Below are positions 17,638-26,631 of a stretch of 46,174 nucleotides of DNA, piece by piece. The DNA is from Candidatus Omnitrophota bacterium. GTDB lineage: Bacteria; Omnitrophota; Gorgyraeia; JAGLLT01. The position numbers and the translations under genes were made by a program. The notes beneath the pieces are model-generated. The model did no database searches. It was not told the DNA's origin and saw nothing but the letters and a program-made list of their open reading frames with translations. The stretch's first letter is position 1, and each line of letters opens with the position of its first letter. The stretch lies in contig DAOVJY010000009.1 in assembly GCA_030632085.1 (NCBI GenBank), positions 1-46,174 on the forward strand, given 5' to 3'.

Positions 17638-18389
17638 AGCCTTACAATGACTCCCCTCTTCTTTAAATATTTTTTTACATCTTTAACCGTATATTTATCA
17701 TAATGAAAAATTGACGCGCAAAGCGCGGCATCCGCGTGAGCGATATTAAAAACTTCAAAAATATCCTCCGGTTTGCCGGCGCCGCCTGAAGCAATAACGG
17801 GAATATTGACAGCCGCTGAGACTTTTTTAGTTAATTCAATATCATATCCCTTGTTGGTACCGTCAAAATCCATGCTGGTTAAGAGCAGTTCTCCGGCTCC
17901 AAGTGATTCCGCTTTCCGGGCCCACGCGATAGCTTCTTTTTTTGTTCTAACGCGGCCTCCATTAATGTATACTTGCCAGACATCATCTTCCTTTTTGGCA
18001 TCAATAGCTACTACAATACATTGGCTTCCAAAGCGAGAACTTGATTTCTTAATTAACTCAGGGTTCAAAATTGCCTGTGAATTCAAAGAGATTTTATCGC
18101 AGCCGGCGCTTAGCAACTCTCTTATATCATCAACTGTTTTGATGCCGCCGCCAACCGTAAAAGGAATAAAAACACACGCAGCTACTTTTTTTACGATATC
18201 AAGAATAATTTTTCTCTCTTCATGGCTAGCTGTAATATCCAAAAAGACAAGTTCATCCGCCTGAGCTTCCTCATATTTTTTTGCGGCTTCAACGGGATCG
18301 CCCGCGTCTTTTAAATTAAGAAATTTCACTCCTTTTACTACTCTACCATCTTTAACATCTAAACATGGAATTATTCTTTTTGCTAACAT
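17634..18389 (-). CDS. hisF: Imidazole glycerol phosphate synthase, cyclase subunit
   Basis: 251 residues, a (beta/alpha)8 barrel that works with HisH to make IGP and AICAR. The catalytic acids Asp11 ([15 protein letters not shown]) and Asp130 (VVAIDAK) are at their standard positions, and the phosphate motifs VGGGI and ASGGAG are present. It begins one base after the end of hisA. Confidence 0.98.
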   Translation of the reverse strand: MLAKRIIPCLDVKDGRVVKGVKFLNLKDAGDPVEAAKKYEEAQADELVFLDITASHEERKIILDIVKKVAACVFIPFTVGGGIKTVDDIRELLSAGCDKISLNSQAILNPELIKKSSSRFGSQCIVVAIDAKKEDDVWQVYINGGRVRTKKEAIAWARKAESLGAGELLLTSMDFDGTNKGYDIELTKKVSAAVNIPVIASGGAGKPEDIFEVFNIAHADAALCASIFHYDKYTVKDVKKYLKKRGVIVRL

Positions 18390-19112
18390 TTATTTAGCCG
18401 CCTCAATTGCCTCTTTTAAGCTTAGATAATTATCATATAGAGCTTTACCGATTATAACCGCTTCAAGCCCCTGATTTTCAAGAGTTTTGAGCTGCTTAAT
18501 ATCATTTATAGTTGAGACTCCGCCGGATGCCGTTACTTTAACGTTTGTTTTTTCTATAAACTTCTTTATATTATTAAATCTTATTCCTGACAATGTTCCG
18601 TCAGCTTCAATATTGGTATAAATTATTCTTTTTATTCCAATTTTTTGAAGCTCCAGAGTAAGTTCTATGGCGTCAATTTCGGCTGATTTTATCCAGCCGC
18701 GCTTCATAACAACACCATTTTTAGCATCAATACCTATAACGATAGACTCTCCAAAGGTTTCTACGGCTTCTTTAAGCAGCTCCTGATTTTCACAAGCCGC
18801 CGTTGAGAGGATAACTCTTTTTACTCTGGAATCCAGAACAGCGTTAATATCTTCCAGATTACGGATACCTCCTCCAACTTCTATAGGTATATCAATTTCA
18901 CTTGCTATTTCCTTTATGATACTTAAATTAACGGGCTTACCTTCAAGAGCTCCGTCTAAATCAACCACATGCAGCATCTCGGCCCCCTGGTTTGCCCATT
19001 TTTTTGCCATTTCTACAGGGTCATCAGAGTATTTTGTTTCTTTATCAAAATCACCTTTAATTAATCTGACAACTTTTCCATGGCGTAAATCTATAGCGGG
19101 TAATATTATCAT
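18390..19112 (-). CDS. hisA: ProFAR isomerase (HisA)
   Basis: 240 residues, (beta/alpha)8 barrel homologous to HisF. It isomerises ProFAR to PRFAR. Asp8 ([14 protein letters not shown]) and Asp129 (VIGIDAK) are the catalytic pair; EVGGGIR and VTASGGVS bind the phosphates. Since trpF is encoded in the same block, a dual-substrate PriA role is not needed. Confidence 0.97.
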   Translation of the reverse strand: MIILPAIDLRHGKVVRLIKGDFDKETKYSDDPVEMAKKWANQGAEMLHVVDLDGALEGKPVNLSIIKEIASEIDIPIEVGGGIRNLEDINAVLDSRVKRVILSTAACENQELLKEAVETFGESIVIGIDAKNGVVMKRGWIKSAEIDAIELTLELQKIGIKRIIYTNIEADGTLSGIRFNNIKKFIEKTNVKVTASGGVSTINDIKQLKTLENQGLEAVIIGKALYDNYLSLKEAIEAAK

Positions 19113-19116
19113 TATC

Positions 19117-19737
19117 TTATCCGGTAGTAAGTGTTATAAAGTTTTCAAGTACTTTTAAGCCTTTTTTTTGGCTTTTCTCAGGGTGAAACTGAGTCGCGAA
19201 AATATTATTACTATTAATAGCTGAACAGAAATCAAGGCCGTAATTAGTTTTAGCTATTACGATATCTTCATTTTCCGGTACGGCGTAATATGAATGTACA
19301 AAATAAAAGAACTCTTCGTTGTCAATACCGTTAAATAGTCGATTTGCTTTGCCTTTCGCGGTGAGCTCAATCTGATTCCACCCGATTTGGGGTATCTTTA
19401 AATTAGGCATCTTAAATTTCTCAACTTTACCCTTTAAGATTTTAAGGCCTTCTACGCCGGGAGCCTCTTCGCTGGACTCAAATAAGAGCTGCAGCCCCAT
19501 GCAGATGCCTAAAAAAGGCTTACCGCTTTTTATGAAATCCTTTATAGGTTCCTGTAAATTTCTTTTATTTACTTCATCCATGCAATCTGAAAAAGCCCCA
19601 ACACCGGGAAAAACTAATTTATCCGCTTTTTCAACCTCAGAAACGGAAGAACTTACCTTGACTTTCGCTCCAAGAAACTCCAGGGCCTTGGAGACACTTC
19701 TTAAATTACCCATACCGTAGTCTATTACGGTAATCAT
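19117..19737 (-). CDS. hisH: Imidazole glycerol phosphate synthase, glutaminase subunit
   Basis: 206 residues. This class I glutamine amidotransferase feeds ammonia to HisF. The triad is Cys79 (LGICMGLQLLF), His185 and Glu187 (QFHPEKS). VIDYGMGNLRSV marks the N-terminus and PQIGWNQI the substrate region. It overlaps hisB by 4 bp and ends 4 bp before hisA. Confidence 0.98.
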   Translation of the reverse strand: MITVIDYGMGNLRSVSKALEFLGAKVKVSSSVSEVEKADKLVFPGVGAFSDCMDEVNKRNLQEPIKDFIKSGKPFLGICMGLQLLFESSEEAPGVEGLKILKGKVEKFKMPNLKIPQIGWNQIELTAKGKANRLFNGIDNEEFFYFVHSYYAVPENEDIVIAKTNYGLDFCSAINSNNIFATQFHPEKSQKKGLKVLENFITLTTG

Positions 19738-20351
19738 AAGTCTATAATGCCTTTTGTAGAAGATATACCCTTTCTTCTGGGGTCAATTGAACAGGCTTGC
19801 TTTAGAGCCAGTCCAAAAGCTTTGAATATGGCCTCCATTACGTGATGCGGATCATTGCCGCCTTTTACAATGCCAAGATTTAAATTCAAACTGCACTGTT
19901 GACAAATAGATTCAAGGAAATGCTCGGCCTCATTTAAGGTGTATTCGTCTTTTGTGTTTGTCTTAACGCCGGAGGAAGGAATATTGTCTCTTTCAGTGTA
20001 TTCAAACCTGGCTCGGCCGCTTATATCCACTACTGCTCTGACTAAGACATCATCCATGGGCGCGTACGCGTATCCAAAACGATTAATTCCTTCGGCATTT
20101 TGCAAACATTCCTTAATAGCTTTACCGAGAGTTATGCCGATGTCTTCATTTGAGTGGTGGATATCTATATTTACATCTCCGGTAGCTTTAATTTCTAAAT
20201 CAAACATCGCGAAGAAAGCAAAAAGATCCAACATGTGATCTAAAAAATCTATGCCGGTTTTTATGTTGGTTTTACCTTCTCCGTCAATATTAAGCTTCAC
20301 TTCCACTTCTGTTTCTTTGGTCTTTCTTTTTTGAATAGACTTTCTTTGCAT
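19734..20351 (-). CDS. hisB: Imidazoleglycerol-phosphate dehydratase
   Basis: 205 residues, the monofunctional HisB without the histidinol-phosphatase domain of enterics. The two manganese motifs are DIHHSNEDIG (63-72) and DPHHVMEAIFKAFG; FLDHM and ESICQQCSLN are also visible. A strong ribosome site, GGAGGGG, lies just before the ATG. A 118-bp gap separates it from hisD and holds heptad tract E and a dispersed repeat, so hisB-to-trpA may have its own control. Confidence 0.97.
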   Translation of the reverse strand: MQRKSIQKRKTKETEVEVKLNIDGEGKTNIKTGIDFLDHMLDLFAFFAMFDLEIKATGDVNIDIHHSNEDIGITLGKAIKECLQNAEGINRFGYAYAPMDDVLVRAVVDISGRARFEYTERDNIPSSGVKTNTKDEYTLNEAEHFLESICQQCSLNLNLGIVKGGNDPHHVMEAIFKAFGLALKQACSIDPRRKGISSTKGIIDL

Positions 20352-20360
20352 AACCCCTCC

Positions 20361-20398
20361 TTAAATAGGGACAGCGACCGTTTTTTTATTTTTTCTTT
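20361..20398. repeat. Dispersed repeat AAATAGGGACAGCGACCG, copy 2
   Basis: The first 27 bases are identical to the copy in the trpA-guanylyltransferase gap (10509-10535), and both continue into a similar T-rich stretch. It lies 10 bases upstream of the hisB start and just before its ribosome site. Confidence 0.7.
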
Positions 20399-20431
20399 GG
20401 CCTAGTTTTTTGTTTTTGCTTTGTGTTTTTA

Positions 20432-20466
20432 CTATGAGCCATGAGCTATCAGCCATCAGTTATATG
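20432..20466. repeat. Heptad tract E, 3' of hisD
   Basis: Five units of 7 bp (CTATGAG, CCATGAG, CTATCAG, CCATCAG, TTATATG) stand three bases from the hisD stop (TAG, 20470-20472). On the coding strand the units begin TAG, TGG or TAA, like tract A. Confidence 0.7.
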
Positions 20467-20469
20467 CCC

Positions 20470-21690
20470 CTACTTGCATCTGATCCTTACGGATTCAAGG
20501 TGCTTTACGAGTCCTTCAACTTCCGCGACCCTTTCAATAGGTTCTCTGACTTTTTCCAAAGCTTTTTTGGTGTAAGAAATAATATGCGTGCTTTTCATAA
20601 AGTCGTCAATACTCAGTCCCGAGAAGTACTTAGCTGTTCCGCCTGTCGGTAATACATGAGACGGCCCGGCTATATAATCCCCTACGGCTGTGGGCGTATA
20701 GTTACCAACGAAAATTGCTCCGGCATTTTTTATTTTTCGTAAAACCTTATATGGGCTTTTTACCATAATTTCTAAATGCTCGGGGGCAATCTTATTAGCG
20801 ATATCAACCGCTTGATTTAAATTATCAACCCTGATAATATACCCGCCCTTCACTTCGTTCTTTAATTTATTAGCCAGAGATTTTGATGTGGTAATTAAAA
20901 TAGCTATACCCATAGCATGTTCCGCTTGAGCCATTAAGTCCGCTTTTACAAAGTCGGGATTCGCGTGATTATTGGCAATTATTACGATTTCGCTTGGCCC
21001 GGCCGTCATTTCTATATCAGTGTAACCAAAAACCTGACGTTTGGCCTCTGTGACGTAAATATTTCCCGGGCCTACGATTTTATCTACTTTTGGAATGGTC
21101 TTAGTTCCAAATGCCAAAGATGCTATCGCCTGAGCGCCCCCAACTTTAAAGATTATTTCAACTTTTAAAAGCTTCGCTAAAGCTAAAATATGGTCATTTA
21201 CGCTTTTATACTCATTAGGAGGAGTTACTAAGACTATATTTTTTACCCCCGCCAGCTTGGCTAGCGGCACTGTCATATAAACAGTAGAAACCAATGGGGC
21301 CGTTGAAGCCGGTATATATATGCCCACGCTGTCCAACGGGTGATATACCTGTTGCAGTTTAACTCCGTCTTCGTTCTTAATCTTCCAGGATTTTTTTATT
21401 TGTTTTTTATAAAACCTGTTTACGTTTTCTACGGCAATCTTTAGGCATTGGATAAATTGAGGATCAATATTTTGGTAGGCTCCATTAACTTCACTTTCTG
21501 ACACTTTTAGCTGCTTAGGAGTCAATTTAACCTTATCAAACTTTTCAGTATATTTTATGAGAGCGTCATCGCCGTTTAGCCTGACATCCTCAATTATCTT
21601 TTTTACCCTTCTCTCAACAAGGCTTCTGTTGGTGTAATATCTACCATAAAGCTTATCAAGTTTTTTTTGGGAAAACTTAATGACTTTCAT
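20470..21690 (-). CDS. hisD: Histidinol dehydrogenase
   Basis: 406 residues, a little shorter than the usual 425-440. It oxidises histidinol to histidine in two NAD-dependent steps. Motifs are GGAQAIASLAFGT, KIVGPGNIYVTEAKR, EMTAGPSEI and the zinc ligand pair Gln255/His258 in LMAQAEHAM; AGPSHVLPTGG and SGLSIDDFMK are near the end. It starts 23 bp after alaS with AAAGGGG as ribosome site and seems to be cotranscribed with recA-recX-alaS. Heptad tract E directly follows its stop. Confidence 0.97.
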   Translation of the reverse strand: MKVIKFSQKKLDKLYGRYYTNRSLVERRVKKIIEDVRLNGDDALIKYTEKFDKVKLTPKQLKVSESEVNGAYQNIDPQFIQCLKIAVENVNRFYKKQIKKSWKIKNEDGVKLQQVYHPLDSVGIYIPASTAPLVSTVYMTVPLAKLAGVKNIVLVTPPNEYKSVNDHILALAKLLKVEIIFKVGGAQAIASLAFGTKTIPKVDKIVGPGNIYVTEAKRQVFGYTDIEMTAGPSEIVIIANNHANPDFVKADLMAQAEHAMGIAILITTSKSLANKLKNEVKGGYIIRVDNLNQAVDIANKIAPEHLEIMVKSPYKVLRKIKNAGAIFVGNYTPTAVGDYIAGPSHVLPTGGTAKYFSGLSIDDFMKSTHIISYTKKALEKVREPIERVAEVEGLVKHLESVRIRCK

Positions 21691-21713
21691 GTACTATATT
21701 CCCCTTTCAACAC

Positions 21714-24362
21714 TTAAGTTAATATATTAGAAATTATTTTCTCAGCTTCTTTAAGAGCGGTGCTGATTTTATTAATCTTGCCGCCTCCGGCTTGCGCTAA
21801 ACCGGGGCTGCCGCCGCCCCTTGATTCTAAAACATTATTTATATTCATGATAATTTCGTTTGCTTTAACACCTTTCGCGATCATATTATCACTTGCAGCT
21901 ATTAACAGTTGAGCTTTGCCCCGCGTCTCACAAGCCAGAACAACCGCGGCGTTTTTGTCCTTTTGCCTTATAATATCGGACATAATTCTCATTGAGTTCA
22001 TGCTACCTTCAACTTTTGAAGTTATTATCAACGCGCTCTTAATCTTTTTAGCTTTAGCGATCAAGCCGTCAACTAAATTTTTGGACTGCTTGGCCTTAAA
22101 GCCGCTTAAATCGCTTTTAAGAACTTTGTTCTCTTTTTGTAAATCTTCCAGGGACCGAACTACATTCTTGATATCAGTTTTTAGCAACTCTTTAACGCTG
22201 TCTAAAGTTTTTTCTTGGTTTTCTATGAGTTTCAAGGCTTCAACGCCGGTTACAGCTTCAATCCTGCGAATTCCACTAGCTATTGAACCTTCGGATATTA
22301 TTTTAAAGAGCCCTATTGAGCCTGAGGCATCAATATGTGTTCCACCGCAAAGCTCGAGGCTTATGTTTCCTATAGAGACTACACGCACAACATCAGAATA
22401 CTTTTCTTTAAAGAAAGCCAGTATGTTCTTCTTTTGGGCTTCTTCAAGTTTCATTTTGTCTATTAAGACAGTCTCATTTTCCTGGATATAACTATTTACG
22501 GTATCTTCAATCTTCTTTAAATCATTTTTATCAACTTGTTTAAAATGAGTAAAATCAAATCTTAAGCGTTTATCATCTACGTAAGAACCGGATTGTTCCA
22601 CGCGCTCTCCTAAAACTTGCCTTAAGGCCGCCTGTAGTAAATGGGTAGCGGTATGATTTTTAGCTATAGATTTTCTCATCTTAATATCAACCTCAGCTGA
22701 AATTTTATCCTTTGACTTAATCTCACCGGTAACAATTTTAACTTTATGTAAATAGTACCCGTAAGCTGAGCTGACGCCTAATACTTCAGCCGTTCCTCTT
22801 TTGTGTTTGATTACGCCTTTATCGGCAACCTGGCCGCCGGCCTCGGCATAAAACGGTGTTTCTTTTAGAATAATATAACCTTCATCTTTATTCTTTAAAG
22901 AGCCGGTTTTTTTACCATTTTTAAAAAGTTCTAAGACGTTTGAGCCTATGATTAATGATTTATATCCTACAAATTTAGTTTTCGGTAATCCTTCAAGCTG
23001 ATGCTCTATACCTTCTGTAAATATCTCCGCTTTAATTTGTGATTTTTTTCTGGAAGTTTCTTTTTGTAATTTCATATTTTTATTAAAAGCTTTTTCAAAT
23101 TTATCTTTCTCGAATGATTTTTTTAGTTTAACCTGCGCCCATTCCAAGCTGATTTCTCTTGGGATACCATAGGTATCATGATATTCAAAGGCTAATTCAC
23201 CGGCCCGAGTAGAATCAGCAGCTTTTTTATTAAATTCAATTTTTTTTGTCGGAAGAATTTGCATAATATCTTCAAATTTCTTTTCTTCCTCCAGGATAAT
23301 TAGAGCGATACTATCGCCTCTTTTTTCCACTAAAGGATAAGCCGCTTTCATAACTTTTGAAATAACCGGCACAATTTTATTCAATTCCACTCCGGATGCT
23401 TTAATTTCAGCCAGTATATGCTTCGAGCGCCTTATGAGCTTTCGTATAACATAGCCTCTTTCTTCATTGGAAGGAACAACTCCGTCAGATATCGAGAAAA
23501 CAACAGCGCGCGCATGATCAGCTACCGTATAAACCTTATTCATAAGATGAGTATCTATTTTTTTATCAACATGTTTTAAGATAAAGTTTACAATTGGCTT
23601 AAATACATCAATTTCAAAATTACTATAGACTCCCTGCATTACCTGGGCCATTCTTTCTAAGCCCATACCGGTGTCTATGTTGTTATTGGGCAGCGGACTT
23701 AATACCCCTTTTTTTCCTATCGCGCCTTCTCTTTTATATTGCGTAAATACTAAGTTCCAGATTTCTACAAAGCGCCTGCAGGAACATCCGGGCTTACAGT
23801 CCTTTTTGCCGCAACCGTTATTAACACCTCTATCAATAAAGATTTCAGAACACGGGCCGCATGGGCCATTGGGGCCTTTTTTGATAGCATCCGAAGGCCA
23901 AAAGTTATCTTTAGCACCAAGCCGTACAATTTTTTCCTTAGGCAAACCGATAACTTTATGCCATATTTCAAAGGCTTCATCATCTTGAAGATATACCGAT
24001 ACCCAGATATCAGCCGGCTTTATTTTTAATACTTCCGTTAGAAACTCCCAGCTCCATTCAATCGCCTCTTTTTTAAAATAATCTCCAAAGGAAAAATTAC
24101 CCAGCATTTCAAAGAATGTATGATGATAAGGAGTTTTGCCCACTTCATCTAAATCGCCGGTTCTCAGGCACTTTTGACAGGTAGTAACTCTGGGATAGTC
24201 AATATTTTTACCCATAAACTGCGCCTTAAACTGATTCATACCGGCAGAAGTAAATAATAGTGTTGAATCATTTTCAGGTACCAATGAATCGCTGGGTAGT
24301 ATTATATGACCTTTTTTCTTAAAAAAATTCAGGTATTTTGTTCTAATCACATCTGTTTTCAT
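21714..24362 (-). CDS. alaS: Alanyl-tRNA synthetase
   Basis: 882 residues, full length. The class II catalytic core shows FFKKKGHIILPSDSLVP, LLFTSAGMNQFK and EMLGNFSFGDYFK. The editing domain has HTATHLLQAALRQVLG and the distal zinc ligands in ELCGGTHIDASGSIG. The C-Ala (DHHA1) domain ends with SRGGGSPGLAQAGG. A four-Cys cluster around CGKKDCKPGCSCRR in the core is common in bacterial AlaRS insertions. The gene follows recX by 4 bp, in the frequent recA-recX-alaS order. Confidence 0.98.
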   Translation of the reverse strand: MKTDVIRTKYLNFFKKKGHIILPSDSLVPENDSTLLFTSAGMNQFKAQFMGKNIDYPRVTTCQKCLRTGDLDEVGKTPYHHTFFEMLGNFSFGDYFKKEAIEWSWEFLTEVLKIKPADIWVSVYLQDDEAFEIWHKVIGLPKEKIVRLGAKDNFWPSDAIKKGPNGPCGPCSEIFIDRGVNNGCGKKDCKPGCSCRRFVEIWNLVFTQYKREGAIGKKGVLSPLPNNNIDTGMGLERMAQVMQGVYSNFEIDVFKPIVNFILKHVDKKIDTHLMNKVYTVADHARAVVFSISDGVVPSNEERGYVIRKLIRRSKHILAEIKASGVELNKIVPVISKVMKAAYPLVEKRGDSIALIILEEEKKFEDIMQILPTKKIEFNKKAADSTRAGELAFEYHDTYGIPREISLEWAQVKLKKSFEKDKFEKAFNKNMKLQKETSRKKSQIKAEIFTEGIEHQLEGLPKTKFVGYKSLIIGSNVLELFKNGKKTGSLKNKDEGYIILKETPFYAEAGGQVADKGVIKHKRGTAEVLGVSSAYGYYLHKVKIVTGEIKSKDKISAEVDIKMRKSIAKNHTATHLLQAALRQVLGERVEQSGSYVDDKRLRFDFTHFKQVDKNDLKKIEDTVNSYIQENETVLIDKMKLEEAQKKNILAFFKEKYSDVVRVVSIGNISLELCGGTHIDASGSIGLFKIISEGSIASGIRRIEAVTGVEALKLIENQEKTLDSVKELLKTDIKNVVRSLEDLQKENKVLKSDLSGFKAKQSKNLVDGLIAKAKKIKSALIITSKVEGSMNSMRIMSDIIRQKDKNAAVVLACETRGKAQLLIAASDNMIAKGVKANEIIMNINNVLESRGGGSPGLAQAGGGKINKISTALKEAEKIISNILT

Positions 24363-24366
24363 GTAT

Positions 24367-24834
24367 TTAAAACAACTCTCCTAAAACCTCATCTATTATT
24401 GAGGTCTCAAATCCCTTGCGGCTCAAATAATCAAATATTCTTCTTTTTGCTATTTGCGAATCTATGCTTTTCTCAAATGTAGCTAAACGCTCCTTGGCTA
24501 ATTCAAAAGCAAGCTTGCTAAAATCATACTCTTTTAACAGCTTTAAGAGCGTATTATCAATTATATCTTTACTTATCCCTCTTTCTTTTAATTCTATCGA
24601 AAGCGCGAGAAGTGCTTTGGGATTTAAATTCATCCTATCTTCTACCCAGCATTTCGCGAAAAACTGATCGTTAACTTCTCCCGAGTCTATTAAATAAGCG
24701 AGAATTGCTTCTACATCACTCGCGTTATAACCCCTGAGGATTAATTTATCTCTTAGTTCCCGCGCGCTTCTTAACCTAATCTTTAATAATCTAAAGCTAT
24801 AAGCCAGTGCTTTTTCGTTAAGCGTTTTAGTCAT
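24367..24834 (-). CDS. recX: Regulatory protein RecX
   Basis: 155 residues, made of repeated three-helix modules that wrap the RecA filament and limit or modulate it. Visible blocks are AYSFRLLKIRLRSARELRDK, LILRGYNASDVEAILAYL and GEVNDQFFAKCWVEDR. It lies 60 bp downstream of recA and directly before alaS. I see no terminator in the 60-bp gap; a short CTTTT/AAAAG hairpin there is weak. Confidence 0.95.
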   Translation of the reverse strand: MTKTLNEKALAYSFRLLKIRLRSARELRDKLILRGYNASDVEAILAYLIDSGEVNDQFFAKCWVEDRMNLNPKALLALSIELKERGISKDIIDNTLLKLLKEYDFSKLAFELAKERLATFEKSIDSQIAKRRIFDYLSRKGFETSIIDEVLGELF

Positions 24835-24894
24835 TACTTTTAATGTTAATATATACCTTTTGCTTGCCCAAAAGATGTTTGTTTTTTCTTTAAG

Positions 24895-25935
24895 CTACTC
24901 TTTATTTTTAATAGCTTCCTTAACCTTTTTTTCAATTTCTTTTAGAAGCTTTTGATTTCCCTTTAAATACTCCCTTGTTTTTTCTTTGCCCTGGCCAAGC
25001 TTTTCATTATTATAAATATACCAGGCGCCGCTTCTCTTTACAATTTCTTCTTTTTCAGCCTCGTCTATTATACTACCTTCTCTTGAAATACCCTCACTGA
25101 ATATAATATCAAATTCAGCAATTTTAAACGGAGGCGCGACCTTATTCTTGGCAATTTTAGCTTTGACGCGATTACCTACGAATTCGGTTCCTATTTTAAG
25201 TGAGCCAATCCTCCTTAAATCAATTCTCACGGACGAGTAAAACTTTAGAGCTCTTCCTCCGGGCGTTGTCTCAGGGCTGCCAAACATAACTCCAATTTTT
25301 TCTCTGATTTGATTAATAAAGACTACCGCTGTTTTTGACTTTGATATACAAGCTGTCAATTTTCTAAGAGCCTGTGACATTAATCGAGCCTGCAGTCCAA
25401 TTCGCGCGTCACCCATGGCACCTTCAATTTCAGCGCGGGGAGTTAAAGCCGCCACGGAATCAATAACTATTAAATCCACGGCATTGCTGCGAACTAAAGT
25501 TTCTGTAATCTCCAGCGCCTGTTCGCCCGTATCCGGCTGCGAGATAAGAAGTTCATCTAAATTTAGCCCAAGTTTTTTAGCATACGCCGCGTCAAAAGCA
25601 TGTTCAGCATCTATAAATGCCGCCACGCCTCCTTCTTTTTGAATTTCGGAGATAATGCTTAAGGTTAGGGTAGTTTTACCACTGGATTCAGGCCCGTATA
25701 TTTCCACAACTCTTCCTCTGGGTATTCCGCCAATTCCAAGAGCTATGTCTAAGCTTAATGAACCTGTGGGTATAGCGGGTATATCAGTAATCGCGTGCTG
25801 TCCCATCTTCATAATGGAACCTTTGCCGAACTGTTTTTCTATGGCCGATAGGGCCAATTCCAAGGCTTTTTGCTTCTCATTTTTTTCTGATTTTGGCGCG
25901 GCCTTTGCATCTGTTTTAGTTTTTGCTGTTGCCAT
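24895..25935 (-). CDS. recA: RecA recombinase
   Basis: 346 residues. This DNA-strand-exchange ATPase is also the SOS coprotease. The Walker A box GPESSGKTT is at 81-89; [23 protein letters not shown] and [14 protein letters not shown] (loop L1/L2 area) follow. The N-terminal 20 residues are Lys/Ala-rich and low in complexity. A ribosome site AAAGGGGAGAG precedes the ATG, and a good promoter lies at 26017-26045. It is the first gene of a run that continues into recX, alaS, hisD and perhaps further. Confidence 0.99.
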   Translation of the reverse strand: MATAKTKTDAKAAPKSEKNEKQKALELALSAIEKQFGKGSIMKMGQHAITDIPAIPTGSLSLDIALGIGGIPRGRVVEIYGPESSGKTTLTLSIISEIQKEGGVAAFIDAEHAFDAAYAKKLGLNLDELLISQPDTGEQALEITETLVRSNAVDLIVIDSVAALTPRAEIEGAMGDARIGLQARLMSQALRKLTACISKSKTAVVFINQIREKIGVMFGSPETTPGGRALKFYSSVRIDLRRIGSLKIGTEFVGNRVKAKIAKNKVAPPFKIAEFDIIFSEGISREGSIIDEAEKEEIVKRSGAWYIYNNEKLGQGKEKTREYLKGNQKLLKEIEKKVKEAIKNKE

Positions 25936-26016
25936 TTACTCTCTCCCCTTTGTTTTTATATACTTTTTAGTATTAATGAAATCGATTTTTGTAAGTTGTA
26001 ATGGTTGCAAAGAGTT

Positions 26017-26045
26017 ATTATATATCCGTGGAAGCTATTTGTAAA
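26017..26045 (-). promoter_or_regulatory. Sigma-70-type promoter for recA
   Basis: On the minus strand TTTACA (26040-26045) is followed after 17 bases by TATAAT (26017-26022), about 80 bases before the recA ATG. The -35 overlaps the dyads at 26033-26068. Confidence 0.7.
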
Positions 26046-26068
26046 GTAATATTTACCTTAAAATAGCT
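26033..26068. promoter_or_regulatory. Candidate operator dyad in the recA/pncC divergent region
   Basis: AGCTATTT (26033-26040) faces AAATAGCT (26061-26068); inside lies GTAAA (26041-26045) facing TTTAC (26052-26056). The two dyads have centres about 2 bp apart, so they need not be one site. They cover the recA -35. A LexA-type role is a guess: neither the Bacillus nor the enteric SOS-box consensus is visible. Confidence 0.4.
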
Positions 26069-26092
26069 CTTAAAATCAACTTTTATAGTTAC

Positions 26093-26121
26093 TTGCCATA
26101 AAGTTAAGATTAATATATAAT
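26093..26121 (+). promoter_or_regulatory. Promoter giving an apparently leaderless pncC transcript
   Basis: TTGCCA (26093-26098), a 17-base spacer and TATAAT (26116-26121) form a near-consensus promoter. The expected start of transcription, seven bases after the -10 box, is 26128, exactly the A of the pncC ATG. No ribosome site precedes that ATG. Confidence 0.7.
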
Positions 26122-26127
26122 AACATT

Positions 26128-26610
26128 ATGAAAACCAAAATCAAACAAATAAACAAAAAAGTCGCTGCAGCGCTTAAAGATAAAAACTTATCTCTTGCCG
26201 CCGCCGAATCGTGCACAGGGGGCCTTTTTTCAGATTATATAACCAATATTCCCGGGGCATCGGAATACTTTAAAGGCGGCATTGTATCCTACTCAAATGA
26301 AAGTAAGATTAAAATTTTAAGAGTTTCCGAAGAGTTAGTAAAGAAATATGGTGCTGTAAGCGCCGAAGTCTCGCTTGAAATGGCTAAAGGCGCTAAAAGG
26401 ATATTTTCTTCAAGTTTAGCTATTTCGGTTACCGGTATAGCCGGCCCGCAAGGTGCCACAGAAACAAAGCCCGTAGGCCTTGTGTATATAAGCGTATCTA
26501 ATGAAAACCATAACAGTACTACCAAAAAATTTGTTTTTAAAGATGGCAGGTCTTCCGTAAAACTTCAAGCTGTCTATAAAATGCTTTGCATGCTACAGGA
26601 GCAACTTTAA
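26128..26610 (+). CDS. pncC: Nicotinamide-nucleotide amidohydrolase (CinA C-terminal domain)
   Basis: 160 residues. It deamidates NMN to nicotinate mononucleotide in pyridine nucleotide recycling. The family marks are AAAESCTGGLFSDYI with catalytic Ser28, GGIVSYSNESK, GAVSAEVSLEMAKGA and SVTGIAGPQGATETKPVG. The N-terminal MoCF domain of full-length CinA is absent, as in E. coli PncC. The gene is on the plus strand, opposite to recA, and its ATG coincides with the predicted transcription start. Together with thpR it forms a two-gene island inverted relative to the genes around it. Confidence 0.95.
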   Translation: MKTKIKQINKKVAAALKDKNLSLAAAESCTGGLFSDYITNIPGASEYFKGGIVSYSNESKIKILRVSEELVKKYGAVSAEVSLEMAKGAKRIFSSSLAISVTGIAGPQGATETKPVGLVYISVSNENHNSTTKKFVFKDGRSSVKLQAVYKMLCMLQEQL

Positions 26611-26631
26611 GGGGTAAACTGAAAAATTTCC

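Noticed and set aside
17773-18264. 163-codon plus-strand open frame
   Set aside because: Antisense to hisF, which has all catalytic residues; no support for a second gene.
21691-21713. Attenuator or T-box leader for the his-trp block
   Set aside because: Only about 23 bases separate alaS and hisD; there is no room for a leader peptide or T-box, and none was seen before hisB either.
21916-22491. 191-codon plus-strand open frame
   Set aside because: It lies entirely antisense to alaS, has no recognisable domain and follows alaS codon structure.
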